From Peptoniphilus ovalis (GTDB lineage: Bacteria; Bacillota; Clostridia; Tissierellales; Peptoniphilaceae): a DNA stretch of 64,000 bases. The notes below the pieces were generated by a model that saw nothing but the letters and a program-made list of their open reading frames with translations, did not search any database and was not told the DNA's origin. The stretch covers positions 434,001 through 498,000 of the forward strand of contig NZ_JAHLQO010000001.1 of NCBI RefSeq assembly GCF_018919265.1, in the 5' to 3' direction. Every line of letters starts with the position of its first letter. Positions within the stretch are counted from its first letter, which is position 1. This document shows, piece after piece, positions 43,292-52,172 of the stretch. Made by a program: the position numbers and the translations under genes.

Positions 43292-44464
43292 CTACTTAAT
43301 CAACCTAACTCTAACTACACCTTCAATGCCGTAGAGTTTAGTTCTTAGATTTTCATCAACTTCTGAGTCAATGTCAATCATAGTTGCAGCCCATTTATCC
43401 TTGTGGCGATTAAGTAAATCAGAAATATTTACCTTTTCATCTGCAAGTATTGTTGTTATCTGTGCAATCATGCTTGGGATATTTTGGTGCAGTACAAGAA
43501 TTCTGTGAGCACTATTGCATTTTCCCATGTCCATATTTGGAAAGTTTACAGAATTTTTTATATTTCCATTTTCTAAAAAGTCTACTAATTCTTCTACAAC
43601 CATTTTTGCAGAATTTTCTTCTGATTCTGGAGTAGATGCACCAATATGAGGAAGGTTAATTGTATTTTTTAGATTTATTGTCTCCTCATCTGGGAAGTCG
43701 CAGACATATTTTTTAACCTTGCCATTTTCAAGGTATTTTTCAAGTGCTTCAATATCAACAAGTCCTCCACGTGCAATATTAAGTAGCACAAGTCCGTCTT
43801 TTGCAATCTCAAAAAGCTCGCCATTTACTATATTTTTTGTAGCTTCGCTGTATGGGATGTGAAGAGAAATATAGTCGGCATTTTTAAAGATTTCTTTGAT
43901 ATCTTCTGTGTATCCAACTTTATTATCAAGATGTAGTGCATTTTTTATAGAAAGAAAAGGGTCATAACCGATAACTTTCATTCCCATATCCACTCCAGCT
44001 GAAGCAACGAGCTGACCAGTTGCACCAAGGCCTATTACTCCAAGAGTTTTGCCCTTTAATTCAGGACCAGCGAATGCTTTTTTGCCAGCTTCAACATCTT
44101 TTTTAATATTGTCGTGGCATTCTAAATTATTTGCCCAATTAGCTGCTCCAATTATATCTCTTGAAGCTAGAAGCATTCCTGTAAGAGCAAGTTCCTTAAC
44201 TGCATTTGCATTTGCTCCAGGTGCATTACAAACTACAATTCCCATTTCTGCACATCTATTTACGGGAATATTATTTGTTCCAGCACCAGCACGACCAATG
44301 TATCTCACATTTTCTGGAAAGTCCATGTCGTGTAAATCAGCACTTCTAACTAAAATTGCATCTGGATTTTCTTCTTCTGCATTGTAATTAAAATTTTCAG
44401 GAAGAAGATTCAGACCTTTTTTAGAAATATTATTTATAGTTTTAATTTTATAATTTCTTTTCAA
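43292..44464 (-). CDS. serA: D-3-phosphoglycerate dehydrogenase
   Basis: First step of serine synthesis, oxidising 3-phosphoglycerate with NAD. The 390 residues hold the NAD motif GVIGLGATGQ, catalytic Arg in INIARGGLVD, Glu in CDFPDEE and His in LPHIGAST. A C-terminal ACT-like domain (about 318-390) suggests control by serine. The middle gene of the ser operon, it lies six bases after serC. Confidence 0.92.
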   Translation of the reverse strand: MKRNYKIKTINNISKKGLNLLPENFNYNAEEENPDAILVRSADLHDMDFPENVRYIGRAGAGTNNIPVNRCAEMGIVVCNAPGANANAVKELALTGMLLASRDIIGAANWANNLECHDNIKKDVEAGKKAFAGPELKGKTLGVIGLGATGQLVASAGVDMGMKVIGYDPFLSIKNALHLDNKVGYTEDIKEIFKNADYISLHIPYSEATKNIVNGELFEIAKDGLVLLNIARGGLVDIEALEKYLENGKVKKYVCDFPDEETINLKNTINLPHIGASTPESEENSAKMVVEELVDFLENGNIKNSVNFPNMDMGKCNSAHRILVLHQNIPSMIAQITTILADEKVNISDLLNRHKDKWAATMIDIDSEVDENLRTKLYGIEGVVRVRLIK

Positions 44465-44470
44465 TTCTTA

Positions 44471-45556
44471 TCACCTATTTTCCCTTTCGAAATCTTTCAT
44501 ATAATCGATTAAGGCCTTAACTCCTTCTATTGGCATAGCATTGTAAATACTTGCTCTCATTCCGCCAACTGTACGGTGACCTTTTAAATTTTCAAGACCC
44601 TTTTCTTTAGCACCCTTTACAAACTTAGCATCAAGTTCATCATTGCCAGTTACAAAGACAACATTCATTAGGGAACGGTCTTCAACCTTGATGTTATTTT
44701 TAAAGATTTTGCTATTGTCGATGAAGTCATAAAGAAGTTTTGCCTTTTCTTTGTTTATAGCTTCAATTCCTTCAACTCCGCCCATTTTCTTAATCCACTT
44801 AGCCACAAGACCAGTTATATAAATTGAATAACATGGTGGAGTGTTGTAAAGTGAATCCTTATCTGCATGAGTTTTGTAAGAAAGCATAGTAGGAATATCT
44901 TCTCTCGCTTCTTTAATTAAACCTTTTTTAAGAGCAACAATTGTAACTCCTGCTGGTCCAAGATTTTTTTGTGCACCTGCAAATACTAAATCAAATTTAT
45001 TGTAGTCATATTTTTCAGACAAAATATTCGATGAAATATCTGCAACAAGGGGTTTAGTTAATTTGTCGATTTTTTCTGGAGCAATTCTAGTTCCATAAAT
45101 TGTGTTGTTCACACAAAGATATAAAAATTTAGAATTTACATCCATTTCTTCTTCTTTGATTTCTGGGATATAGGTATAAGTATCTTCCTTAGAAGATGCT
45201 AAAATTTCAGGCTTTGCAAATTTCTTTGCTTCTTTATATGCCTTATCAGCCCAAGAACCAGTAATTAAATAAGAAGCAACGTCTTCTTTATCTAGTAAAT
45301 TCATTGGAATCATTGCAAACTGAGTTGAGCCTCCACCTTGTAAAAATAAAAGCTCATAATCATCAGAAAGTCCCATTAATTCTATAAGGTCCTTCTTAGC
45401 TTCTTTATGGATGTCGTCATAAAAGGAGGAGCGATGACTCATCTCCATAACTGACATGCCTGAATTATTGTAATCTAACATTTCTTTTTGTGCTTTTTCT
45501 AGAACTTCTACCGGAAGAGTAGATGGTCCTGCAGAAAAATTATAAATTCTTTTCAT
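44471..45556 (-). CDS. serC: Phosphoserine aminotransferase
   Basis: PLP enzyme converting 3-phosphohydroxypyruvate and glutamate to phosphoserine. The 361 residues begin with the FSAGPSTLP motif; Lys197 in FAGAQKNLGPAG forms the Schiff base, and HRSS and GGGSTQF line the cofactor site. The ATG follows AGAGGAGGACG. It leads the serC-serA-DUF1015 operon; no serB phosphatase gene is in the window. Confidence 0.94.
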   Translation of the reverse strand: MKRIYNFSAGPSTLPVEVLEKAQKEMLDYNNSGMSVMEMSHRSSFYDDIHKEAKKDLIELMGLSDDYELLFLQGGGSTQFAMIPMNLLDKEDVASYLITGSWADKAYKEAKKFAKPEILASSKEDTYTYIPEIKEEEMDVNSKFLYLCVNNTIYGTRIAPEKIDKLTKPLVADISSNILSEKYDYNKFDLVFAGAQKNLGPAGVTIVALKKGLIKEAREDIPTMLSYKTHADKDSLYNTPPCYSIYITGLVAKWIKKMGGVEGIEAINKEKAKLLYDFIDNSKIFKNNIKVEDRSLMNVVFVTGNDELDAKFVKGAKEKGLENLKGHRTVGGMRASIYNAMPIEGVKALIDYMKDFERENR

Positions 45557-45614
45557 TTCGTCCTCCTCTTTCTTTTTAATATTCTTTACTGTGATAAAAA
45601 TGTAAAGTTGATTA

Positions 45615-45644
45615 ATTATAATACAAGTTTAAAGGTGATTGCAA
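45615..45644 (-). promoter_or_regulatory. Promoter of ser operon
   Basis: On the minus strand TTGCAA (45639-45644), 18-base spacer and TATAAT (45615-45620), about 60 bases before the serC start. The remaining gap up to 45871 has no further feature that I can support. Confidence 0.6.
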
Positions 45645-45871
45645 GTTAAAAAATTCGTGAAAACATTTGATAATTTTTAATTTTTGATTATTAAAATAAA
45701 TTTAATTTTCTAATTAAGAGGCTTCGAAGAAATTGAGATTTAAAAATAATTTTCAAGTTTTAATAAATTGCATTTAATAAAAACCTTTACATATTATTGT
45801 TATAAATATATGATAAAGGCAATAATACATATTAATTTTTAATGATAAAAATAAAATTAAAGGAGGATATT

Positions 45872-46642
45872 ATGGAAAGTAGAGAAGTTCGTGAGTATAG
45901 ATACTCATCAATTTTTTTAACATTTCTTGCAGTTAGTATTTTTACAGGAATTATAGGAGCTTTTTTTAATAGGAATTCTTATATTTATAATATTTTTGCC
46001 GATTTCATAGGAATTTTTGGAAGTTATGCAGTTGCCGCAGGACTTTTAAATAATAGAATGGGTGGATTTACAAAATATTTATCAACTCTAAAAACTTTTA
46101 CCTTAAAGGCTTTGGTCATCAATCTTGTAATTTCTTTAGGATTTAGTTTTCTTGAAGTTCTTGTGGGAATTCCAATGATATTCAATTCATCATCACCAAG
46201 ACCGATGACAGATTCAATCGCAAAATTAAGTTCAAATGATTTAATTTTTATTGGATTATTTTTATTATTTAGTGCAGTGGTATATTTATTAACTGCATAT
46301 ATGAATTTTGTTCTAGCTGATAAAAGATTTAAAGAATGCGGAATTGTTGAAACTATTAGTATAATTTTTAAAACAGGAAAATCTCTTTTTAAAGAAACTT
46401 TAATACTATCACTAAAATATTATGGATTTATAATATTTTTAATGGGATTAGTTGTATTAGGAGCATTATTTTCAATTGAATTTCTAATAGAAATTTCTTT
46501 TATATTACTAGGAGTTTCAATTTTTGCACTTTGGTTATTATTACCAGGTTATTATGCTAGGTTATCTGATTTTTATATTGAATATATTAAAGGCTATTCT
46601 AATGGCGATGTAAAATTTAAAGAAGAAATTATTTTAAATTAA
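45872..46642 (+). CDS. Six-helix membrane protein, tandem paralogue 1
   Basis: A 256-residue membrane protein with about six helices and a short polar N-terminus, EVREYRYSSIF. It is paralogous to the next gene: REYRYSSIF, AAGLLNNRMG, YLLTAYMNFVLADKRF and LPGYYARLSDFYIEYI all have direct counterparts. Function is unknown; the layout resembles DUF975-type membrane proteins but I cannot confirm that. ATG 45872 follows AAAGGAGG. It has its own terminator. Confidence 0.75.
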   Translation: MESREVREYRYSSIFLTFLAVSIFTGIIGAFFNRNSYIYNIFADFIGIFGSYAVAAGLLNNRMGGFTKYLSTLKTFTLKALVINLVISLGFSFLEVLVGIPMIFNSSSPRPMTDSIAKLSSNDLIFIGLFLLFSAVVYLLTAYMNFVLADKRFKECGIVETISIIFKTGKSLFKETLILSLKYYGFIIFLMGLVVLGALFSIEFLIEISFILLGVSIFALWLLLPGYYARLSDFYIEYIKGYSNGDVKFKEEIILN

Positions 46643-46644
46643 TT

Positions 46645-46668
46645 AGCAGCTTTGGCTGCTTTTTTCTA
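46645..46668 (+). terminator. Terminator of paralogue 1
   Basis: AGCAGC and GCTGCT form a stem around TTTG, followed by five to six T. Confidence 0.85.
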
Positions 46669-46734
46669 TAATATAATTAATCATTTTTTGAAAATTTTAT
46701 TTTGTAATGGGTATAAATTTATCAGGAGGTCATT

Positions 46735-47502
46735 ATGTTAAAAAATGATTTAAGAGAATACAGATATTCATCGATATTTTTTATACTTGTAGCAGTTGGA
46801 ATAATTGCAGCTCTATCAGAAGTAATAATAGGAGAAGATTCTAATCTTGCCACTATTATTACAGGAATTGTAGGATCAATTGGAAATTTCATAATTTTTG
46901 CAGGACTATTAAACACTCGAATGGGAAGTGTGTCAGATTATCTTTCAAATATTAGATTAATAAATTTAAAGGTAATAGTTGTAAACTTAGCTGTGTACAT
47001 ACTCTTAACTGGAATAGGAATACTTCTTGGAACAGGAACTATTATTTCTGCTGCAATTTTAAATAGTGGAGATATGACAATTTATTTTGTGATTTTTGTG
47101 ATTTTACTTTACGGAATTTTTTATCTTTTAACTGCACATATTAACTTTGTACTTTCAGATAGGAGATTTAGAAATCTTGGCTTTATTGAAACTTTAGGAT
47201 TAGTTATAAAGACTGGATTTAAACTATCAGGCAAAACTTTAGTACTTGCTCTTAAATATTATTTGTTACCAATACTTTTAGTTCTTTTTATTGTATTGGG
47301 AGGAGCTAATGGAGATGTTAATTCCTTAGCATTTTTATTATTTGGAATTTTGGCAATTTATCTAATAATTTTAGTTTTCTTACTTCCAGGATTTGTTGCA
47401 AGACTTTCAGATATTTATTTAGATTATATTGAGGAAAACTATCCTTACGAACCAAGTGATTTTGAAAATGATAAAGAAGAAGATAAATTTTATTTAGATT
47501 AA
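46735..47502 (+). CDS. Six-helix membrane protein, tandem paralogue 2
   Basis: A 255-residue membrane protein with about six helices and an acidic C-terminal tail (YEPSDFENDKEEDKFYLD). It shares REYRYSSIF, FAGLLNTRMG, YLLTAHINFVLSDRRF and LPGFVARLSDIYLDYI with the upstream gene, so the pair arose by tandem duplication. The ATG follows CAGGAGG. Each copy has its own terminator, so they are separate units. Function is unknown. Confidence 0.75.
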   Translation: MLKNDLREYRYSSIFFILVAVGIIAALSEVIIGEDSNLATIITGIVGSIGNFIIFAGLLNTRMGSVSDYLSNIRLINLKVIVVNLAVYILLTGIGILLGTGTIISAAILNSGDMTIYFVIFVILLYGIFYLLTAHINFVLSDRRFRNLGFIETLGLVIKTGFKLSGKTLVLALKYYLLPILLVLFIVLGGANGDVNSLAFLLFGILAIYLIILVFLLPGFVARLSDIYLDYIEENYPYEPSDFENDKEEDKFYLD

Positions 47503-47512
47503 TTAGAAATTA

Positions 47513-47540
47513 GTTAGCAGCCTTAGGGCTGCTTTTTTTA
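47513..47540 (+). terminator. Terminator of paralogue 2
   Basis: TTAGCAGCC and GGGCTGC form a stem around TTA, followed by seven T. Confidence 0.85.
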
Positions 47541-47550
47541 CGACTAAATA

Positions 47551-47601
47551 TTAAATAAAAATATTTAAATAATTGACATTTACATCTCTATATAATAAAA
47601 T
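47551..47601 (+). promoter_or_regulatory. Promoter of the fatty acid operon, with palindrome
   Basis: TTGACA (47573-47578), 17-base spacer and TAAAAT (47596-47601). Just upstream of -35, TTAAATA and TATTTAA (47551-47568) form a palindrome with a four-base centre. It could be an operator for the MarR protein encoded at the operon's end; that is inferred from position. Confidence 0.65.
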
Positions 47602-47643
47602 CAGTACATAAAAATTTTTAAGTAAAAAAATATGGAGGATGAA

Positions 47644-47865
47644 ATGAATTTAGAAAAATTACAATCAATTATTAGTTCAAACTTTGGAATTGATAAGGAA
47701 GAAATTAAATTAGAATCAAATTTACAAGATGATTTAGGTCTTGACTCTCTTGATGCAGTTGAGCTTTCCATGGCTATTGAAGAAGAAGCTGGGATTGAAA
47801 TTGCTGATGATGATTTCCAAAATTTAAAGACAGTTGACGACTTACTAAAGTTTACAAATAAATAA
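47644..47865 (+). CDS. acpP: Acyl carrier protein
   Basis: A 73-residue acidic carrier. Ser35 in GLDSLDAVEL takes the 4'-phosphopantetheine arm that holds growing acyl chains. ATG 47644 follows GGAGG. It is the first gene of the 10-kb fatty acid operon; accB begins two bases after its stop. Confidence 0.95.
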   Translation: MNLEKLQSIISSNFGIDKEEIKLESNLQDDLGLDSLDAVELSMAIEEEAGIEIADDDFQNLKTVDDLLKFTNK

Positions 47866-47866
47866 G

Positions 47867-48313
47867 ATGGAAAAATATTTTGAATTAACTTCCAAATTAA
47901 TAAAGGCTTTAGAAAATTCAAAAATCAATCATTTAGATATTAGCTTTGAAGGTTTTGCTCTTACTCTTGATAAAAGTATTTCCAATGAAAATCCAAATCA
48001 CACATCTTTCAAAAACATTGACATAAATACAGAAAACTCATTGGAAAATAATGAAGAAGATAATGAAAATGTAGAAATCTTTAAAGCTCCACTACTAGGC
48101 ATTTTTTACAAGGCTAAGGATCCAGAGTCCGAGGCCTTTGCCGAAGTTGGAAAAACACTAAAAAAGGGAGACACAATGTGCATCATAGAAGCTATGAAGA
48201 TGATGAACGAAGTCAAAGCCCCCTACGACTGCAAGATAGTTGAATGTCTTGTTCAAAATGAAGAATTTGTTGAATACAATAAAGCTATTTTTAAATTGGA
48301 GAAAATATGTTAA
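47867..48313 (+). CDS. accB: Biotin carboxyl carrier protein of acetyl-CoA carboxylase
   Basis: A 148-residue BCCP. A helical N-terminal region binds AccC, and an acidic linker (about 52-70) leads to the biotinyl domain with Lys111 in EAMKMMNEVKAP as the biotin site. The start is one base after the acpP stop with no clear ribosome site of its own, suggesting coupled translation. It overlaps accC by seven bases. Confidence 0.94.
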   Translation: MEKYFELTSKLIKALENSKINHLDISFEGFALTLDKSISNENPNHTSFKNIDINTENSLENNEEDNENVEIFKAPLLGIFYKAKDPESEAFAEVGKTLKKGDTMCIIEAMKMMNEVKAPYDCKIVECLVQNEEFVEYNKAIFKLEKIC

Positions 48314-49683
48314 AAAAAGTTTTAATAGCAAATCGTGGCGAGTGTGCTCTTTCAATTTTTAGAACTGCTAGAGAACTTGGCATTAAGACAACTATTGTCT
48401 ATTCAAAGGAAGATGAAGACCAGGCGGTTGTTTATCTTGCAGATGAGGCAATTTGCATTGGTGATAGATTTCCAAAAGACACTTACTTAAACATAAACGC
48501 ACTTATTACTGCGGCACTATCAAGTGGCTGCGATAGCGTACATCCAGGATATGGATTTTTATCAGAATCCTATGAATTTGCCAAGGCCGTAGAAGATGCG
48601 GGCCTTGTTTTTATTGGGCCTAAATCAGACCTTATTAGAAAAATGTCTGATAAAATCGAAGCTAAAAAAATTATGAAAGAGGCAGAGGTGCCAATAGCTG
48701 ATGGAATTGAAATAAATGATAAAAATTTAAAAGACATTAAAAAAATTGCAGAAGAAATTGGCTATCCAGTTCTACTTAAAGCTAGGAATGGCGGCGGTGG
48801 AAAGGGAATGAGAAGAGTTGATTCATCGAAAAACTTAATGGATTTAATAGAGCTTACAAAAAGTGAAGCCAAGTCTTCCTTTGGCAGTTCTGAAATTTTC
48901 ATTGAAAAATTAATTGAGAGACCAAGACATATTGAGGTGCAAATTCTTTCTGATGGAAAAAATGCAATTCATCTCTTCGAAAGAGAATGCAGTATTCAGA
49001 GAAATAATCAAAAGATAATTGAAGAGGCACCTTGCAATTTTATCTCAGATGATTTAAAAAATAGACTTTATGATGCAAGTATTAAATGCGTTAAAGCGAC
49101 AAACTACAAAGGTGCAGGCACTGTTGAGTACTTAGTTGATCAAAATGAAAATTTTTATTTTATGGAGATGAACACAAGACTTCAAGTTGAGCATGCTGTC
49201 ACAGAGATGATTACTGGTGTAGACATAATAAAAGAGCAGTTTAGAATCGCATCAGGGCTTGGACTTTCTATTAATCAAGAAGATGTGAAAATAGATGGGC
49301 ATGCAATGGAAGTTCGTGTAAATGCAGTTGATACTTACGAAAACTTCAGACCATCAGCAGGAGAGATTACATTTTTCTTAGAGCCTGGTGGAATGGACAC
49401 GAGATTTGAATCAAGTATTTATAAGGGAATTAATGTGCCTATTTATTACGACTCAATGATTGGAAAAATTATTGTAAAGGACAGAACCCGACTTTCTGCA
49501 ATAAAGAAAATGAGAAGGGCAATTGAAGAAACTGTAATCGAAGGAATCGAAACCAATCTTGGATTTTGCTATGCAATTTTATTTGATTTCGATTTTATCA
49601 GGGGAAATATTCACACAAACTTTATAAATAATAAGGAAACAGTCCTCATAGAGAGAATGAGGGAGGTAGTAGATTATGAATAA
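48307..49683 (+). CDS. accC: Biotin carboxylase subunit of acetyl-CoA carboxylase
   Basis: A 458-residue ATP-grasp enzyme that carboxylates BCCP-biotin. It has IANRGECALSIFRTARELG at the N-terminus, the Gly-rich ATP loop RNGGGGKGMRRV, HIEVQIL, EREC, QRNNQKIIEEAP and MEMNTRLQVEHAVTE. Length is typical. It overlaps accB and accD by seven to eight bases, so expression of the subunits is tightly coupled. Confidence 0.96.
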   Translation: MLKKVLIANRGECALSIFRTARELGIKTTIVYSKEDEDQAVVYLADEAICIGDRFPKDTYLNINALITAALSSGCDSVHPGYGFLSESYEFAKAVEDAGLVFIGPKSDLIRKMSDKIEAKKIMKEAEVPIADGIEINDKNLKDIKKIAEEIGYPVLLKARNGGGGKGMRRVDSSKNLMDLIELTKSEAKSSFGSSEIFIEKLIERPRHIEVQILSDGKNAIHLFERECSIQRNNQKIIEEAPCNFISDDLKNRLYDASIKCVKATNYKGAGTVEYLVDQNENFYFMEMNTRLQVEHAVTEMITGVDIIKEQFRIASGLGLSINQEDVKIDGHAMEVRVNAVDTYENFRPSAGEITFFLEPGGMDTRFESSIYKGINVPIYYDSMIGKIIVKDRTRLSAIKKMRRAIEETVIEGIETNLGFCYAILFDFDFIRGNIHTNFINNKETVLIERMREVVDYE

Positions 49684-50512
49684 AAAGGATCTTACAAAGA
49701 GAAAAAGTCTTCTTAAATCCATAAGAAATCTTGCAAATATTACAAAAACAAAAGCAAAAGAAGAAAAACTTATTTGTAAATCTTGTAAGAGAGAAGTGAG
49801 TGGAAATAATTTACACATTTGTCCCTATTGTGACAGCTATATGCCAATGTCTGGAGAAGATAGATTTGAGCTGCTCTTAGACAGGGGATATAGCTCTATT
49901 AATTTTGGCAGCAAGCATCTAAATCCCATAAATTTTCCAAATTATAAAAATAAAAAGATTAAAGGACTTGATGAGGCCATCTCCATTGCAAGAGGAACTA
50001 TTGAAGGTTCAAATGTAGTTATTGCAGTTTTGGAACATGACTACATGATGGGAAGTATGGGAACTTATGTGGGCGAAGAGCTTACTAAGATGATTGAATA
50101 CGCAAACAGAAAGAGACTTCCAATAATTATAGTTTCTGTAAGTGGTGGAGCAAGAATGCAAGAGGGAATTTTTTCTCTAATGCAAATGGCAAAAGTTTCT
50201 CTTGCACTTTCAAACTTTTCTGAAAGCGGAGGACTTTATATAAGTCTTATGACAAATCCTACAATGGGTGGAGTCAGCGCAAGCTTTGCATCGGCTGGAG
50301 ATATTAATTTAGCAGAGCCAGGTGCAAGGATAGGATTTGCTGGGCCAAGGGTTATAAAAGAAACTCTTCACGAAGAACTTCCTAAGGGTTTTCAAAGTGC
50401 AGAAAAGTTACTTGAGTTTGGATTTTTAGACATGATTGTTGAAAGGAAGAATCAGAAAGAAGTTTTGGGAAAGATTTTAAAACTTCACAGAGGTGACAAT
50501 GGACGCATATAA
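49676..50512 (+). CDS. accD: Carboxyltransferase beta subunit of acetyl-CoA carboxylase
   Basis: A 278-residue beta subunit moving CO2 from biotin to acetyl-CoA. An N-terminal zinc ribbon (Cys34, Cys37, Cys49, Cys52) is followed by the crotonase-like core with VSGGARMQEG and NPTMGGVSASFA. It overlaps accC by eight bases and accA by 14. Normal length. Confidence 0.95.
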   Translation: MNKKDLTKRKSLLKSIRNLANITKTKAKEEKLICKSCKREVSGNNLHICPYCDSYMPMSGEDRFELLLDRGYSSINFGSKHLNPINFPNYKNKKIKGLDEAISIARGTIEGSNVVIAVLEHDYMMGSMGTYVGEELTKMIEYANRKRLPIIIVSVSGGARMQEGIFSLMQMAKVSLALSNFSESGGLYISLMTNPTMGGVSASFASAGDINLAEPGARIGFAGPRVIKETLHEELPKGFQSAEKLLEFGFLDMIVERKNQKEVLGKILKLHRGDNGRI

Positions 50513-51278
50513 AAAAGTTATAAACGCAAGGTCAAGTGAAAGAACTCGAGCAAAGGAAATAATCGAAAAAATCTTTGATGAATATATTTATCTAAAGGGC
50601 GACAGAGCTTATGGAGATTCTGAAGCAATAATTGGCGGCATTGGAAGTTTATCTAATGGAATTAAAAACCACAGAGTTACTTTTATTGGAATTCAAAAAG
50701 GTGCTGATGCTGAGGAAAGCCTGAGAACTAATTTTGGAATGCCTAATCCTCACGATTACAGAAAAGCAATTAGACTTATGAAACAAGCAGAAAAATTTAA
50801 AAGACCTGTCATAACTTTTGTAGACACACCTGGAGCATTTCCTGGAGTTGAAGCAGAACAGCGTGGTCAACATCAGCTTATTTCAGATTCATTAATTACA
50901 ATGGCGGGACTAAAGGTTCCTACAATTGCTTTTATAATTGGCGAAGGTGGATCAGGTGGAGCATTGGCTCTTGCACTTGCGAATAAAGTTTACATGGCAA
51001 GTGGTGCAGTTTATTCCATTCTTTCTCCTGAAGGATTTGCCACAATTTTATACAAAGATGTAAATAAAAAGTATGATGCAGCTGAGCTTATGAGACTTAC
51101 TGCAGATAATCTCTATGAAGATGGAATAATAGATGGAATTGTAAAAGAAAATGACAACAAAATTGACCTTAGCGATTTAAAGAGAATTATTTTTGAATCA
51201 CTTGATGAATATAGAATTTATTCGCCAACAAAGATTATAAGTGACAGGTATAAAAGGTTTAGAAGGATTGGTGTTTAA
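50499..51278 (+). CDS. accA: Carboxyltransferase alpha subunit of acetyl-CoA carboxylase
   Basis: A 259-residue alpha subunit, shorter than the roughly 320 of enteric homologues because the N-terminal helical extension is small. It includes DTPGAFPGVEAEQRGQ, IGEGGSGGALALALANKVYM and the YSILSPEGFATILYKD segment. ATG 50499 follows AGAGGTG; a GTG at 50493 is less likely. It ends one base into the fabH start. Confidence 0.94.
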   Translation: MDAYKKVINARSSERTRAKEIIEKIFDEYIYLKGDRAYGDSEAIIGGIGSLSNGIKNHRVTFIGIQKGADAEESLRTNFGMPNPHDYRKAIRLMKQAEKFKRPVITFVDTPGAFPGVEAEQRGQHQLISDSLITMAGLKVPTIAFIIGEGGSGGALALALANKVYMASGAVYSILSPEGFATILYKDVNKKYDAAELMRLTADNLYEDGIIDGIVKENDNKIDLSDLKRIIFESLDEYRIYSPTKIISDRYKRFRRIGV

Positions 51279-52171
51279 TGGGTTTAAAATTTATAGAATC
51301 AAAAAATTTAGACTTAGAAATTAAAAGAGATAATCTTTATTTCGAAGAAAGACTGGACACCAGTTCAGATTGGATAGAGAAAAGAACAGGAATTAAGACG
51401 AGATTTTTCACAGAACTTGACACTGAAGAAATGACAAAAAAACTTGTGAAAAATTTTAAAAGTGATATAGAAAATTTAGATTTAATAATCTGTGCAAGCT
51501 TTTCAACTAAGAGAAGAATGCCATCACTTTCATCAATTGCAAGAGAAACAATTGGTGCAAATGAAAATGTACTGTGCCTTGACATAAATCTTGCCTGTGC
51601 TGGATTTTCTGCGGCGCTAATTTTGGCAGAGAAATATCTAGAAAAGGGAAGAAAGGCACTTATATTTGCATGCGAAAAAATTTCAGATTACATGGACTTT
51701 TCTGACCGATCAACTGCAATTTTATTTGGAGATGGAGCAGCGGGAGTCATAGTTGAGAAAAATGAAAAATTATTTATTTCTGATACTAAATCATTAAATC
51801 ACGAAAATACATTAAATCTCTACGAAGGTGAGACTATAACTATGGAAGGCAAAAAAGTATACCGCTTTGCAGTAGAAGAAGTCCCAAAATCCCTAAAAAA
51901 ACTCATGTGCGAAAGTGATTTAAAACCAGATGAAATAGATAAAATAATTCTTCATCAGGCAAATTATAGAATTATAAATTCAGTACTTAAAAACTTAGAA
52001 ATTGATGAAGATAAAAGCTTTTCAAATTTAGATGTATATGGAAATACATCGGCTGCAACTATACCAATAGTTATTGCAGAAAATTTCGAGAAGATTAAAG
52101 ATGGAGAAATACTTTTAATGTCAGGATTTGGCGCAGGCCTTTCTGTTGTAAGTATTTTAATGGAGTGTTGA
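51278..52171 (+). CDS. fabH: Beta-ketoacyl-ACP synthase III
   Basis: Starts fatty acid chains by joining an acyl-CoA primer with malonyl-ACP. Triad Cys107 (LACAGF), His226 (ILHQANYR) and Asn256 (YGNTSAAT). At 297 residues it is about 20 shorter than most FabH, mainly near the N-terminus. Its primer choice decides straight versus branched chains, which cannot be read here. ATG overlaps the accA stop by one base. Confidence 0.93.
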   Translation: MGLKFIESKNLDLEIKRDNLYFEERLDTSSDWIEKRTGIKTRFFTELDTEEMTKKLVKNFKSDIENLDLIICASFSTKRRMPSLSSIARETIGANENVLCLDINLACAGFSAALILAEKYLEKGRKALIFACEKISDYMDFSDRSTAILFGDGAAGVIVEKNEKLFISDTKSLNHENTLNLYEGETITMEGKKVYRFAVEEVPKSLKKLMCESDLKPDEIDKIILHQANYRIINSVLKNLEIDEDKSFSNLDVYGNTSAATIPIVIAENFEKIKDGEILLMSGFGAGLSVVSILMEC

Positions 52172-52172
52172 G

